A stretch of DNA of 64,000 nucleotides from CAZMZF01 sp964570765 (GCA_964570765.1 CAZMZF010000003.1:1-64000); one strand, 5' to 3'; shown: positions 50,570-58,947, numbered from the stretch's first letter. Notes: generated by a model from the sequence alone, not told the origin. Made by a program: numbers and translations.

Positions 50570-50866
50570 TCAGACCGAAGGGAGCGAGTCCTTTGGACGA
50601 GTCGAAGGGAACCCGTTAATCAGCCATTCTTTCTTTTCTCTGCACCAACCTTTCAGTTGAGCCTCTCTTCTTCGTGCACTCTCATAGTTGTCATGTTTTT
50701 CTTTATAAACTAACTTAACTGGTCGTCGCTTTTTTGTGAACGACGATCCTTGACCAACATTGTGTTCCTTCACCCGATCTTCTACGTCTGTAGCTACACC
50801 GACATAATATAAGCCATCATTACATTGTAGAATGTAAACAAACCACGTTTGATTAATTGGAATCAT
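50570..50866 (-). CDS. Small GIY-YIG nuclease-domain protein
   Basis: A 98-residue UPF0213/GIY-YIG protein (FVYILQCNDGLYYVGVATDVEDRVKEH with the YI...YVG signature, then ARRREAQLKGWCREKK). The last 12 codons (STRPKDSLPSV) are formed by a dispersed repeat (CCTTCGAC/GTCGAAGG type) at about 50520-50610. Its start lies about 75 bp downstream of a damaged tRNA-Ser copy, on the same strand. It is the second of two related GIY-YIG genes associated with this tRNA. Confidence 0.82.
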   Translation of the reverse strand: MIPINQTWFVYILQCNDGLYYVGVATDVEDRVKEHNVGQGSSFTKKRRPVKLVYKEKHDNYESARRREAQLKGWCREKKEWLINGFPSTRPKDSLPSV

Positions 50867-50939
50867 AGTAGCCCTTCGACAAGCTCAGCGTGGTGAGCAA
50901 GCCGAACCATTAACTCAGGGCTATTGCCTATTGCAATGG

Positions 50940-51019
50940 CGGAGAGGCCGGGATTCGAACCCGGGGTGCCGTTTCCGGCACAACTGCTTATCCCGCCAGC
51001 GGCGGGACTTCAGCCAACT
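50940..51019 (-). pseudogene. Partial tRNA-Ser copy with a rebuilt anticodon arm
   Basis: From the 3' end (discriminator G, acceptor strand CCTCTCC, T-arm and long variable arm) to the 3' side of the anticodon stem it is identical to the intact tRNA-Ser at 51305-51391. The anticodon arm is then replaced by a new 7-bp palindrome TCCCGCC/GGCGGGA (50991-51007). A D-arm piece (GGCTGAAG) remains, but the 5' acceptor strand is gone. It cannot fold as a tRNA. It lies immediately after the stop of the GIY-YIG gene at 51022. Confidence 0.85.
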
Positions 51020-51021
51020 GA

Positions 51022-51288
51022 TCAATTGTCAATTTTACGTTTAGAGAAACTGGACAACAATCGTATGAACGCTTCCCCTCCTTTGTAACTCTTTATTTCC
51101 TTTTCCCGTTTCATTGCATCAGCTCGAGACAAACATTCCTCTACATAAACCACCTCAAACTCACCGCGATTCTTCATTGATTTGGTCTCACCACGGGAAT
51201 GTTTCTCTAAACGCTTCGCTAAATTATGTGTTTGTCCTATGTAATGCCGTCCCGTTTTCCTTATCTGAAGCACATATACGTAATACAT
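51022..51288 (-). CDS. Small GIY-YIG protein between a tRNA-Ser and its partial copy
   Basis: An 88-residue GIY-YIG domain protein (YYVYVLQIRKTGRHYIGQTHNLAKRLEKH, then KREKEIKSYKGGEAFI). The frame extends upstream into the tRNA-Ser gene, but those codons merely translate the tRNA 3' half. The ATG at 51288, directly followed by YYVYVLQ, is the biological start. The gene is bracketed by the intact tRNA-Ser upstream (17 bp) and the damaged copy downstream (3 bp), an arrangement that suggests the pair moved together. Confidence 0.85.
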   Translation of the reverse strand: MYYVYVLQIRKTGRHYIGQTHNLAKRLEKHSRGETKSMKNRGEFEVVYVEECLSRADAMKREKEIKSYKGGEAFIRLLSSFSKRKIDN

Positions 51289-51304
51289 AGCGGTTAGCAA
51301 AAAA

Positions 51305-51391
51305 CGGAGAGGCCGGGATTCGAACCCGGGGTGCCGTTTCCGGCACAACTGCTTAGCAGGCAGCTGCCTTCAGCCACTCGGCCACCTCTCC
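51305..51391 (-). tRNA. tRNA-Ser (anticodon GCU)
   Basis: A class II tRNA on the minus strand: acceptor GGAGAGG/CCTCTCC with discriminator G, D-arm GGCCGAGTGGCTGAAGGC, anticodon loop CTGCTAA (anticodon GCT), long variable arm TGCCGGAAACGGCA and T-arm CCGGG TTCGAAT CCCGG. CCA is not encoded. Its sequence from the anticodon to the 3' end is duplicated at 50940. Confidence 0.93.
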
Positions 51392-51637
51392 GGAAGACAG
51401 TTTGGAGTTGGGAGCTTGGAGTTTGGAGAATCCCTCTCCCCACCCCCAAAATGATATGATTAAATGCTATATAAAAAGAAAAACATCGAAAAGCAAATTC
51501 TTTTTTATTCTACTTAACCTCGGATATAATCTCATCTGTTTGATTTTATCTATCAGTGAAAAGGGTGGAGACCCTAAAATCTGGGTTTCGCAAAGCTCAA
51601 CCAGCTCCACCCCTGCACAATATCTCACCAGTTACTT

Positions 51638-52774
51638 TTATTCAAGAACATGAATGTTTTTCTTCCGGCACATCTCCTTTAGTATCTTTGGCCATACCGT
51701 AACGCTGACCTCTCCAAGATGAGCTGTTCTCAGCAGGTACATATAGGTCCGTGACTGCCCAATGCCCCCACCGATGCTAAGTGGTATCTCATCATTCAAG
51801 ATCGCCTGATGATATGGCAATTTAAGAAAATCAAGCTGTCCAGTCATTTCTAATTGTTTCTTTAATGTCTCTTTAGTAACACGGATACCCATAGAGGTCA
51901 ACTCGTGTCTACGCTTTGTGACCGGATTCCAGACCAGAATATCACCATTAAGACCGTGCATTGGCTTACCGTCATCAGATTTGGTCTCAGTGACCCAGTC
52001 ATCGTAATCCGCTGCCCTCATCTCATGGGGATAACCATCCTTCAGCACCCAGCCGATTCCGATAATGAAAACAGCAGGGTACTTCTGTAGAACTGCGGTT
52101 TCACGCTGTTTACGCGGAAGGTCCGGGTACATATCCAGAATCTCCTCAGCCTGGAGGAAGGTTAGCTCCTCAGGGAAGTCCGGATACTTGTTAGTTTTGA
52201 GCTGAGGGAAGAGCTCCTGGGCGTGTTTTCCAGCACCCCGGATGACCTTCCAGATTTTGCGAACTGTATCTTTGAGGAATTTTAGATTGCGCTGATCCAC
52301 TGTCATCACTTTCTCCCAGTCCCACTGGTCAACATAGGCACTGTGGTCATGGTCTAAGAAATAATCCTTGCGCACAGCTTTCATATCAGTGCAGATACCC
52401 TCTCCCACCTTGCAATTGAACTGTCTCAGCGCCGGACGTTTCCACTTGGTGGCCGCCTGCACCACCTGGGCATCGATCGGATGCTTGTTGTAGTCGTTTG
52501 AAATGTGGAACTGAATCGGAGTCCGTGAGCCATCGCGGTCTAGCATGTCATTCACGCCACTCTCCACATCAACGATTAAGGGAACCTGAACCATCTGCAG
52601 GTTCAACTCCTTGCACAGGTTCTTTTCGATATACTCCTTGATCGCAAACAATGCCTTCATTCTCTCCATCGGAGACAGGAGCGGCTTATAGTCATTTGGC
52701 AGGATTTTCTCTAACTCTTCATAGTTTCCAATACCAGGTCCTGCCAGGTCTGCCTTCTTGTCTGATACTGCCAT
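51638..52774 (-). CDS. asnA: Aspartate-ammonia ligase
   Basis: A 378-residue enzyme that makes asparagine from aspartate, ammonia and ATP with a class II aminoacyl-tRNA-synthetase fold. Diagnostic segments are VPLIVDVESGVNDMLDRDG, ATKWKRPALRQF, GEGICTDMKAVRKDY, DHDHSAYVDQWDWEKVM and the C-terminal SIGGGIGQSRTYMYLL. It is about 45 residues longer than the E. coli protein, with extra residues at the N-terminus (PNDYKPLLSPMERMKA). AAAGGAGG precedes the ATG. Confidence 0.96.
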   Translation of the reverse strand: MAVSDKKADLAGPGIGNYEELEKILPNDYKPLLSPMERMKALFAIKEYIEKNLCKELNLQMVQVPLIVDVESGVNDMLDRDGSRTPIQFHISNDYNKHPIDAQVVQAATKWKRPALRQFNCKVGEGICTDMKAVRKDYFLDHDHSAYVDQWDWEKVMTVDQRNLKFLKDTVRKIWKVIRGAGKHAQELFPQLKTNKYPDFPEELTFLQAEEILDMYPDLPRKQRETAVLQKYPAVFIIGIGWVLKDGYPHEMRAADYDDWVTETKSDDGKPMHGLNGDILVWNPVTKRRHELTSMGIRVTKETLKKQLEMTGQLDFLKLPYHQAILNDEIPLSIGGGIGQSRTYMYLLRTAHLGEVSVTVWPKILKEMCRKKNIHVLE

Positions 52775-52920
52775 TAAGTTTTACCTCCTTTAAATCGATT
52801 AGTTAAACGTTACTAATGTTTATTCTGCATAACTTTATATTTTACGCTAATTATCGCATAAAAGCAAGAAAAAAAGTCATACCCCCATTTAGATGAAAAG
52901 AAACAGAGAGTATGAAACTC

Positions 52921-52977
52921 AACCCATCTTGAGGCAAGATGGGTTTACCATATTGTAGGGGCGTATTGCCATACGCC
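52921..52977. repeat. GGTAAACC-type palindrome and GTAG REP
   Basis: Arms AACCCATCTTG/CAAGATGGGTT at 52921-52945 belong to a family also seen at 59400 and 63456 (head GGTAAACC on one strand). Next to it a GTAG palindrome on the plus strand at 52955-52977 has arms GGCGTAT/ATACGCC and loop TGCC. Confidence 0.85.
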
Positions 52978-52983
52978 TAATTT

Positions 52984-53225
52984 TTATAACATCAGCAACG
53001 TCGTTACAATTATCTGCGCCAGCAAAATCTTGGCAATCATCGATGCAGGATAAACAGTGGCATACCAGAGGTTGGGCAGGTCATTTTGGGCTTGCTGGTT
53101 AGCATAAGCCAGGCAGGCAGGTTGGGTCTGCATTCCGGACATCATGCCCATAACTGCTGCCATAGGTAGTTTAAGGATTCGTAAACAACCTATTTTAAGA
53201 GTTAATTCAATTTTAATGCGGTCAA
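52984..53225 (-). pseudogene. C-terminal fragment of an AspT/YidE-type transporter
   Basis: A frame of about 80 codons reads IGCLRILKLPMAAVMGMMSGMQTQP, then LAYANQQAQNDLPNLWYATVYP and a final membrane helix ending LLAQIIVTTLLML before a TAA at 52984-52986. This is the characteristic end of AspT/YidE/YbjL duplicated-permease transporters, which have about 550 residues. The upstream part is missing: the homology ends at a GTAG palindrome (53222-53250), beyond which lies a toxin-antitoxin pair. The remainder has no start with a ribosome-binding site, so it is a relic. Confidence 0.75.
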
Positions 53226-53250
53226 GCAGTCTCCGCCATGCTTGAGCTAC
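53222..53250 (-). repeat. GTAG-headed REP, left flank of the toxin-antitoxin pair
   Basis: Arms TCAAGCA/TGCTTGA with a 10-nt loop and CTAC at 53247-53250. Nearly identical in sequence and orientation to 53736-53764 on the other side of the toxin-antitoxin genes. Confidence 0.88.
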
Positions 53251-53255
53251 ATTTT

Positions 53256-53510
53256 TTATCTATAAACATCTCGTCTATGACCGATATGAAGCACCGTAAC
53301 TTTTTTGTCAGCATCATCTATCTCATAAATTACCCGATAACTATCTGCTCGGATTTTCCATCCTTCCCGTCCCACAAGTTTCGAGCAGCCAGTATTTCTT
53401 GGGTTATCCACTAACTGTAAAATTGCTTCCTTAATTCTAAGGTAATTCACCTTAGAAAGTTTCGCTAATTCTTTTTGAGCTCGAGGGAGAATAAAAAGAG
53501 AATATTTCAT
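53256..53510 (-). CDS. RelE/ParE-family toxin
   Basis: An 84-residue RelE-type ribonuclease toxin (YSLFILPRAQKELAKL, GREGWKIRADSYRVIYEIDD, VTVLHIGHRRDVY). Basic residues at the end of the fold (R72-x-x-R75 region, HRRDVYR) are those used for mRNA cleavage at the ribosomal A site. It overlaps the antitoxin gene by 4 bp; the antitoxin comes first. Confidence 0.92.
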   Translation of the reverse strand: MKYSLFILPRAQKELAKLSKVNYLRIKEAILQLVDNPRNTGCSKLVGREGWKIRADSYRVIYEIDDADKKVTVLHIGHRRDVYR

Positions 53511-53710
53511 TTATGCCCCTTTTCAATCTCCTTAACAGCCTTAGCAAAAGGCATAGGTCTTTCTTTAGAAGCTTTTGCCAGATCATATGCCCGAATCGAT
53601 TCAAGCTCCTCTAACTTCATCAGAACCTTTTTATACTCTTTTAAATCCAGCATCACACCTATTCTTTTCCCCTTTTCATTTACGATATACTTCTCCTTAA
53701 TTGACAACAT
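53507..53710 (-). CDS. Antitoxin of the RelE pair
   Basis: A 67-residue protein with a Phd/RelB-like N-terminus (IVNEKGKRIGVMLDLKEYKKVLMKLEELE) for DNA binding and dimerisation, and a short charged tail that would wrap the toxin. It starts 25 bp from a GTAG palindrome. The pair is expected to repress its own promoter, which lies within or beside that repeat. Confidence 0.88.
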   Translation of the reverse strand: MLSIKEKYIVNEKGKRIGVMLDLKEYKKVLMKLEELESIRAYDLAKASKERPMPFAKAVKEIEKGHK

Positions 53711-53735
53711 TTATCTTTCACCTCCAGTTATTATG

Positions 53736-53764
53736 TCAAGCAGGCTCCGCCATGCTTGACCTAC
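53736..53764 (-). repeat. GTAG-headed REP, right flank of the toxin-antitoxin pair
   Basis: Arms TCAAGCA/TGCTTGA, loop GGCTCCGCCA and CTAC at 53761-53764. A direct repeat of 53222-53250. Confidence 0.88.
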
Positions 53765-53864
53765 ATAGCTCCAGTAATTTTTTCTCCAAACTTCAAACTA
53801 ACAAACTCCAAACTGTTCTTTTGGGCTGGGAAAGGGGTCTTCAAACTCCAAACTGTATTTAACA

Positions 53865-53946
53865 CGGAGGGCGCAGGATTCGAACCCGCAAGTCCTTGCG
53901 GACGGTGGATTTCAAGTCCACTGCCATACCGTTAGGCGAGCCCTCC
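53865..53946 (-). tRNA. tRNA-Ser (anticodon UGA)
   Basis: A class II tRNA on the minus strand: acceptor GGAGGGC/GCCCTCC, discriminator G, anticodon stem GTGGA/TCCAC with loop CTTGAAA (anticodon TGA), variable arm GTCCGCAAGGAC and T-arm GCGGG TTCGAAT CCTGC. CCA is not encoded. Confidence 0.93.
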
Positions 53947-54122
53947 AGTAATTTATATAATTTAACCTCTACTCCTCTTGGTAAAAATCCCTTTAGTCTT
54001 CACTAAAATACGTTTAAAAATCCCCTGATATATAACTTTACTTTTTTGAGTTGTCAATGGTTTTGGTAAAGTTCCATAATTTTTGTATAATAAACGTCAA
54101 TCCACCCTGGGAGTATAAATTT

Positions 54123-54339
54123 GGGTTCGATAAATCGAATCCCTACATTTGATTTGGTAGGGGCTTGATTTATCAAGCCCTCAGATTTTTGCTATATGTT
54201 GGTCTCCTGACCAACATACACCTCTTCCCATATCTTCGTTAGTGAGAACACCAACGAAGAGCAGAGGGGCAAGCCTTTGCGCCTGCCCTAAAAGGTTCCA
54301 TAGACCAGATGAAGGGCAACCACGGGGGGTTGCCCCTAC
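54123..54339. repeat. Cluster of GTAG REPs and a GTTGGTC palindrome before comM
   Basis: Minus-strand REP 54123-54146 (arms GGGTTCGAT/ATCGAATCC, centre AAA-type; CTAC at 54143). Plus-strand REP 54157-54180 (arms GGGCTTGAT/ATCAAGCCC). Separate palindrome TATGTTGGTC/GACCAACATA at 54195-54218. Minus-strand REP 54314-54339 (arms GGGCAACC/GGTTGCCC, CTAC at 54336). A looser GGGCAGGC/GCTTGCCC-type palindrome lies at about 54265-54287 with TTAG in place of GTAG. The 600-bp gap between tRNA-Ser and comM holds no gene; a 67-codon frame at 54242 is made of these repeats. Confidence 0.88.
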
Positions 54340-54551
54340 AGACTACAAACCTCTCAAATCTGGATCAACTGTTCAATTTCAAACAAAATATATATTCCCT
54401 TTTATCTTAAGTCAATCCAAATTCTTATCACCCTTGAAAGTTTAATATTGACATCTCTCCTCATAAAAGATAAATTCCTTTCACATCAACTTTTTTTAAA
54501 GGTGGCAGAGCATTATCAACTAATTTTTCTGAAAACATAAAGGAATAAACT

Positions 54552-56087
54552 ATGCTTGCTCGTGTCTTATCCAGCGCGGTATTAGGGATTGAGGCTTATA
54601 TAGTTGAGGTGGAAACTGATTTATTCCCTCAACTTCCTTCCTTTGCTATGGTTGGCTTGCCAGATAATGCAGTTAAGGAAAGCAAAGAAAGGGTTCAGTC
54701 TGCTATAAAAAATTCCGGCTATTATTTCCCGGGTAAAAAGATAACTGTGAACTTAGCTCCAGCAGATGTGAAAAAAGAGGGGTCTGCCTTTGACCTGCCG
54801 ATTGCTGTCGGGATCCTGGTAGCTACCGGACAGATTCAGAGGGAAAAATTTGATGAATATATAATTTTAGGTGAGCTTTCTTTGGAGGGGACTTTAAGGC
54901 CTATTCACGGTGCTTTACCTATGGCTTTATCTGCCCAGAAAAACGGGATCAAAGGGATGCTTTTACCAAGGGAGAATGCCAAAGAAGCCGCTATGGCAGA
55001 GAAGCTTGAGGTTTATCCAGTTGAATCATTAAGGCAGGCCATAGAATTTTTAGAAAACGGAGACACGATCAAGCCTTTTAAGATCGATATCCAGGAGGTC
55101 TTTGAAAAATCTTTAGAATATCCAATCGATTTCTCGGATGTTAAAGGACAGGAACATACCAAAAGAGCATTAGAGGTTGCAGCCGCAGGAGGACATAATA
55201 TAATCTTGATCGGTCCCCCTGGCTCAGGCAAAACTATGCTTGCCCGAAGGTTGCCAACCATCCTCCCAAATCTAACCCTAGAAGAAGCCCTTGAGACCAC
55301 CAAGATTCACTCGGTAGCAGGGTTATTACCACCAGACACGGCTTTGATTGCCACCCGTCCTTTTCGTTCACCTCATCATACCATAAGCGATGCTGGTTTA
55401 ATCGGAGGTGGTAGAATCCCCCGTCCAGGTGAGGTGAGCTTAGCTCATCATGGGGTCTTATTCTTAGACGAGATGCCGGAATTTCACAAAGACGTCCTTG
55501 AGGTTTTAAGACAGCCGATGGAAGATGGACGAGTTACCATCTCCAGAGCCTCGATGGCTTTAACCTATCCATCCCAGGTTATGTTAGCTGGCGCAATGAA
55601 CCCCTGCCCCTGCGGCTATCACGGCGATTTAGCCCACGAATGCACCTGCACCCCTATGCAGATCCAGAAATATATGAGCCGCATATCCGGACCTCTGATG
55701 GACCGGATAGACATCCATATCGAAGTCCCGGCAGTGAAATTCAAAGACCTGTCCGGACAGCCAACTGGAGAGCATTCAAAGGCTATAAGGGATAGGGTGA
55801 ACAAAGCTAGAAAAGTCCAGTTGCAAAGGTTCAAAGAAGAAAAACATATCTTCTGCAATGCTCATATGGAGTCAAAGGAGATAAGAAAATATTGCATCAT
55901 AGACGATGAATCCAAAGAGCTTCTGAGAATGGCAATAACCAAGCTTGGCCTTTCCGCCCGCGCCTACGACCGCATCCAGAAAGTCTCCCGAACCATAGCG
56001 GACTTAGAAGGAGTAGAAAATATCCTGCCCCAGCATATATCAGAGGCGATTCAATATAGGAGTTTGGATAGGAATTTGTGGATGTGA
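54552..56087 (+). CDS. comM: ComM/YifB Mg-chelatase-like AAA+ helicase
   Basis: A 511-residue protein of the ComM family, which unwinds branched DNA during natural transformation. N-terminal ChlI domain (LPSFAMVGLPDNAVKESKERV, NLAPADVKKEGSAFDLPIA), AAA+ domain with Walker A GPPGSGKTM, Walker B VLFLDEMPEF and the AGAMNPCPCGYHGD zinc-like segment, and C-terminal SARAYDRIQKVSRTIADLEG. The length is standard. It is intact and alone; no other competence gene is nearby. Confidence 0.94.
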   Translation: MLARVLSSAVLGIEAYIVEVETDLFPQLPSFAMVGLPDNAVKESKERVQSAIKNSGYYFPGKKITVNLAPADVKKEGSAFDLPIAVGILVATGQIQREKFDEYIILGELSLEGTLRPIHGALPMALSAQKNGIKGMLLPRENAKEAAMAEKLEVYPVESLRQAIEFLENGDTIKPFKIDIQEVFEKSLEYPIDFSDVKGQEHTKRALEVAAAGGHNIILIGPPGSGKTMLARRLPTILPNLTLEEALETTKIHSVAGLLPPDTALIATRPFRSPHHTISDAGLIGGGRIPRPGEVSLAHHGVLFLDEMPEFHKDVLEVLRQPMEDGRVTISRASMALTYPSQVMLAGAMNPCPCGYHGDLAHECTCTPMQIQKYMSRISGPLMDRIDIHIEVPAVKFKDLSGQPTGEHSKAIRDRVNKARKVQLQRFKEEKHIFCNAHMESKEIRKYCIIDDESKELLRMAITKLGLSARAYDRIQKVSRTIADLEGVENILPQHISEAIQYRSLDRNLWM

Positions 56088-56220
56088 GACAGTACTCTTC
56101 CCTCGATGATAGCTAGGTTGGAGTATGTTCCATTTTTTAGAAATTATATAAGATAACCCACGAAAAACCCATAGATGCTTTTATTCAACACACAGAAGCG
56201 TCAAAGGGAAACGACTACAA

Positions 56221-58164
56221 ATGACAAAAGCACAAAGAAATGCTCCTTGCCCATGTGGGAGCGGGAAAAAATATAAAAGATGTTGTCTTATCAAGGACGT
56301 TAAGAATATAAGTGAGGCTGGTGACAAGAGCATAGGTATGATTATCCAGTATCATCAGCCAGTATTTATTCATTATCTTAATTTACTATCAAAACAAATA
56401 GAGGAATTAAGAACACAGTTATCTAATTCAATACTAAAAAGCTATTTATCTTTGCTGACTCCACCAAGCCAATTTGAATCACTTGTGGCAGCCAGCCTGG
56501 TTAACTTATTTCAAAAGAAAATAGAGCCCGAAATGAAAGAAATACTTAGTAAACACCATGTATATTATTGGCTACATCTTTATCGAAGATTGGCGCCAGA
56601 AAATACTTTCAATGACAAAAGCTTGGCAACGATTTATTATTACAGAAATATCTTTGAGTCTGCTGCCATAAAATTCGGAAGTGGAGCAATCGACAATGAC
56701 TTTCTAAAGGGTGATAATATAAATACTTCAGAAATAATGTCAGGAGAATATGAAAAAGCTTTAGATGTTCTACAGATAAAGGATAAATACAGACAACAAA
56801 TAGAAGGAATTTATATCAAGAATTTTGGAATAGAAGATTTCATAGAATTGCTATCTCTTGAAAGACTAGCTTACGAGTTTTGGCACACGACAGTATGTAT
56901 TAGACGAATTCATAAAGGCGGCGACCTAATAATAGAAAACGAGTACGACTATTGGGTAAAAAATAGCGAAGATGTGGAGTACTTGGTGACATCGTTTGAT
57001 CAAAGACATAAAGGAATGGAGGGGCTTTCTACGACTTCAGGGATTCCCATAATCCCTCAGAAATTCGAAGAGAAAGGACTCTGTTTCCTGCCTCTTTATA
57101 ATGTAAGTAGAATTAGTGGAGAAAACCTGCAGTTGGAAGAATTGTGGAACTTAGATACCAATACAACATTCATAGACAATTCTTTCTCTCCAAATTTTGC
57201 CTGGATGCCTTTTGATTTAAACTATTACTATGCACAACATGAATTTCTAAGCATCGAATTTAAGAAAGAATACTCATTTTCAATTGAGTCGTTTATAAGG
57301 AGCATACATGCCATAGCAATTCAGGCTTGGTTGATAGGAAAAAGGGAAACTGGCAGAGCTTACCAACTAATTCAACGAGCTTATTCGCATTTCAAGAGTC
57401 TAGATCAGTACATTAAGGAGATAGAATACTGTTCTTCTCTCATAAAGGTCCCAGTGATTTCGCAAAATTCTCTAACTAAAGAAGAAATTCTTAAATTTGT
57501 AGAGGCATTTACCTTGAATGATGAAATGAGGAAGAAAATTGACCTGACCACCGCTGGACCACGTCCAATATTCATACCTACTTGGGGAAACGAATTTTTG
57601 ATAGATTACGCAGCTTTACCCAGCACACTACTCACGGCAATGCATTTTTTAAGGGCTGATTGGACAACAAAGGGTGTTGTTTTCGAAAATCATGTTATAA
57701 ACGAAGTGAAGGAACGGGGATTAAACATTTGGAAGAAACTATATGAGCTAAAGGGTCAGGATGGGACAAAAATAGAGATAGATTTGTCAATAATCTTTGG
57801 CAATGTAATGTTCATTTGTGAATTGCGCTCGATAACACAGTCCTTTGCGTTCCTTAAAGGAGAACGAGAAGCCCTAAACTTTAGAAGAGAAAAATTGGAA
57901 CGATTACTGTCCGAATGTGAAACAAAATCTACTTGGCTCTCGACCCATAAGACAGGGATTAATTTTGCTTTGCCAAAAGACATCGTTGCTTTAATCCCAG
58001 TTGCTGTTTCACCGTTTGTGGAATATATTTGGTCAAAAAATGGGTACTATTGGTTAACCGAGCGGATTCCAAGGATTTGTACTCCAAAAGAACTAATTGA
58101 AGTAATTAATGAAGAAAACATAGCGACAATTTTGGCAAGACCTTATGTGATTAAAGTAATTTAA
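56221..58164 (+). CDS. SEC-C-motif protein with possible C-terminal nuclease domain
   Basis: A 647-residue protein. Residues 7-22 form a SEC-C zinc-binding motif (NAPCPCGSGKKYKRCC, C10, C12, C21, C22). The long middle has no recognised family. Near residues 510-560, NHVINEVKERGLNIW followed by EIDLSIIFGNVMFICELRS has the order of a PD-(D/E)xK fold core, with ELR in place of ExK. The C-terminal 100 residues are rich in beta-strands. A role in handling nucleic acid or in defence is possible, but I infer this only from the motif order. It has AT-rich codon use and no operon partner. Confidence 0.72.
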   Translation: MTKAQRNAPCPCGSGKKYKRCCLIKDVKNISEAGDKSIGMIIQYHQPVFIHYLNLLSKQIEELRTQLSNSILKSYLSLLTPPSQFESLVAASLVNLFQKKIEPEMKEILSKHHVYYWLHLYRRLAPENTFNDKSLATIYYYRNIFESAAIKFGSGAIDNDFLKGDNINTSEIMSGEYEKALDVLQIKDKYRQQIEGIYIKNFGIEDFIELLSLERLAYEFWHTTVCIRRIHKGGDLIIENEYDYWVKNSEDVEYLVTSFDQRHKGMEGLSTTSGIPIIPQKFEEKGLCFLPLYNVSRISGENLQLEELWNLDTNTTFIDNSFSPNFAWMPFDLNYYYAQHEFLSIEFKKEYSFSIESFIRSIHAIAIQAWLIGKRETGRAYQLIQRAYSHFKSLDQYIKEIEYCSSLIKVPVISQNSLTKEEILKFVEAFTLNDEMRKKIDLTTAGPRPIFIPTWGNEFLIDYAALPSTLLTAMHFLRADWTTKGVVFENHVINEVKERGLNIWKKLYELKGQDGTKIEIDLSIIFGNVMFICELRSITQSFAFLKGEREALNFRREKLERLLSECETKSTWLSTHKTGINFALPKDIVALIPVAVSPFVEYIWSKNGYYWLTERIPRICTPKELIEVINEENIATILARPYVIKVI

Positions 58165-58182
58165 ATAAAGGAAGCTCGTCGG

Positions 58183-58241
58183 TCAGGAGCCTCGAGCCCC
58201 TGGCACTATGCCTTTGTCAGGTGCGCAGGGCGCCTGACTTA
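58183..58241. repeat. GTCAGG-type palindromes
   Basis: GTCAGGAGC.../...GCCCCTGGC at about 58185-58204 and GTCAGGTGC/GCGCCTGAC at about 58217-58239. The second has a 9-bp stem with one wobble. Same family as palindromes at 30025, 43263, 44145 and 46569. Confidence 0.75.
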
Positions 58242-58268
58242 CAAGGCCAGTAATAAAAGGAAAACCAA

Positions 58269-58859
58269 ATGTTTCACGATATCCCGAAAGCGATCAAAGA
58301 AAGAATGGATTATTTAGAATCTATTGACCAGAAGGATAGACTTTCTGGAAAATCTCCAATGGAAAGACTAAGGCAGATACCTCCTGAGACCGGCAAATTC
58401 ATAGCTTTGCTGGCCGCAATTGCTCCAGAGGGAGCTTATCTGGAGATTGGTACGAGTGGTGGCTATTCTGCTATGTGGCTATCTTTAGCCTGCAAAGAAC
58501 TTGGTAGAAAGCTTATTACTTTTGAAGTGCTTGAAGAAAAAGCTAATTTAGCCCGTGAGACATTTAGAATAGCCGGGCTGGAGAAAGTAGTTGAGCTTAT
58601 AATCGGGGATGCTAAGGAATACCTGCAGAACTACAAAAACGTTGCTTTCTGTTTTCTGGATGCGGAAAAAGAAGATTATTATGATTATTATGAGAAAATA
58701 GTTCCTAATATGGTAACTGGAGGGCTATTAATAGCGGATAATGTCATAAGCCATAAAGCCATCTTAAAGTTAATGATGGAAAGAGTATTAAAGGATGAAC
58801 GTGTGGATGCCCTGGTTGTGCCGATTGGAAGAGGGGAATTAGTCTGCAGGAAAATATGA
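58269..58859 (+). CDS. Class I O-methyltransferase-like protein
   Basis: A 196-residue SAM-dependent methyltransferase resembling the CcoAOMT/Methyltransf_24 group: motif I AYLEIGTSGGYSAMWL, motif II-like ITFEVLEEKANLA, FCFLDAEKEDYYDYYE and LLIADNVISH. Acts on an unidentified small molecule. It is followed 5 bp later by a GTAG REP whose hairpin and T-run probably end the transcript. Confidence 0.85.
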   Translation: MFHDIPKAIKERMDYLESIDQKDRLSGKSPMERLRQIPPETGKFIALLAAIAPEGAYLEIGTSGGYSAMWLSLACKELGRKLITFEVLEEKANLARETFRIAGLEKVVELIIGDAKEYLQNYKNVAFCFLDAEKEDYYDYYEKIVPNMVTGGLLIADNVISHKAILKLMMERVLKDERVDALVVPIGRGELVCRKI

Positions 58860-58863
58860 GGTT

Positions 58864-58920
58864 GTAGAGACGCATCGCATGCGTCTCTTTTTTTCCGTCC
58901 GGGATAAACCCGGACGCTAC
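58864..58920. repeat. Inverted pair of GTAG REPs, first doubling as terminator
   Basis: Plus-strand REP 58864-58887 (arms AGACGCAT/ATGCGTCT, loop CGC), followed by seven Ts, so it resembles an intrinsic terminator for the methyltransferase gene. Minus-strand REP 58897-58920 (arms GTCCGGG/CCCGGAC, loop ATAAA, CTAC at 58917). Confidence 0.88.
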
Positions 58921-58947
58921 GAAAAACGAAGAAAGGAGGTGTGAAAG

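Noticed and set aside
54242..54445. 67-codon plus-strand frame before comM
   Set aside because: Its first half is built of REP palindromes and it lacks a ribosome-binding site.
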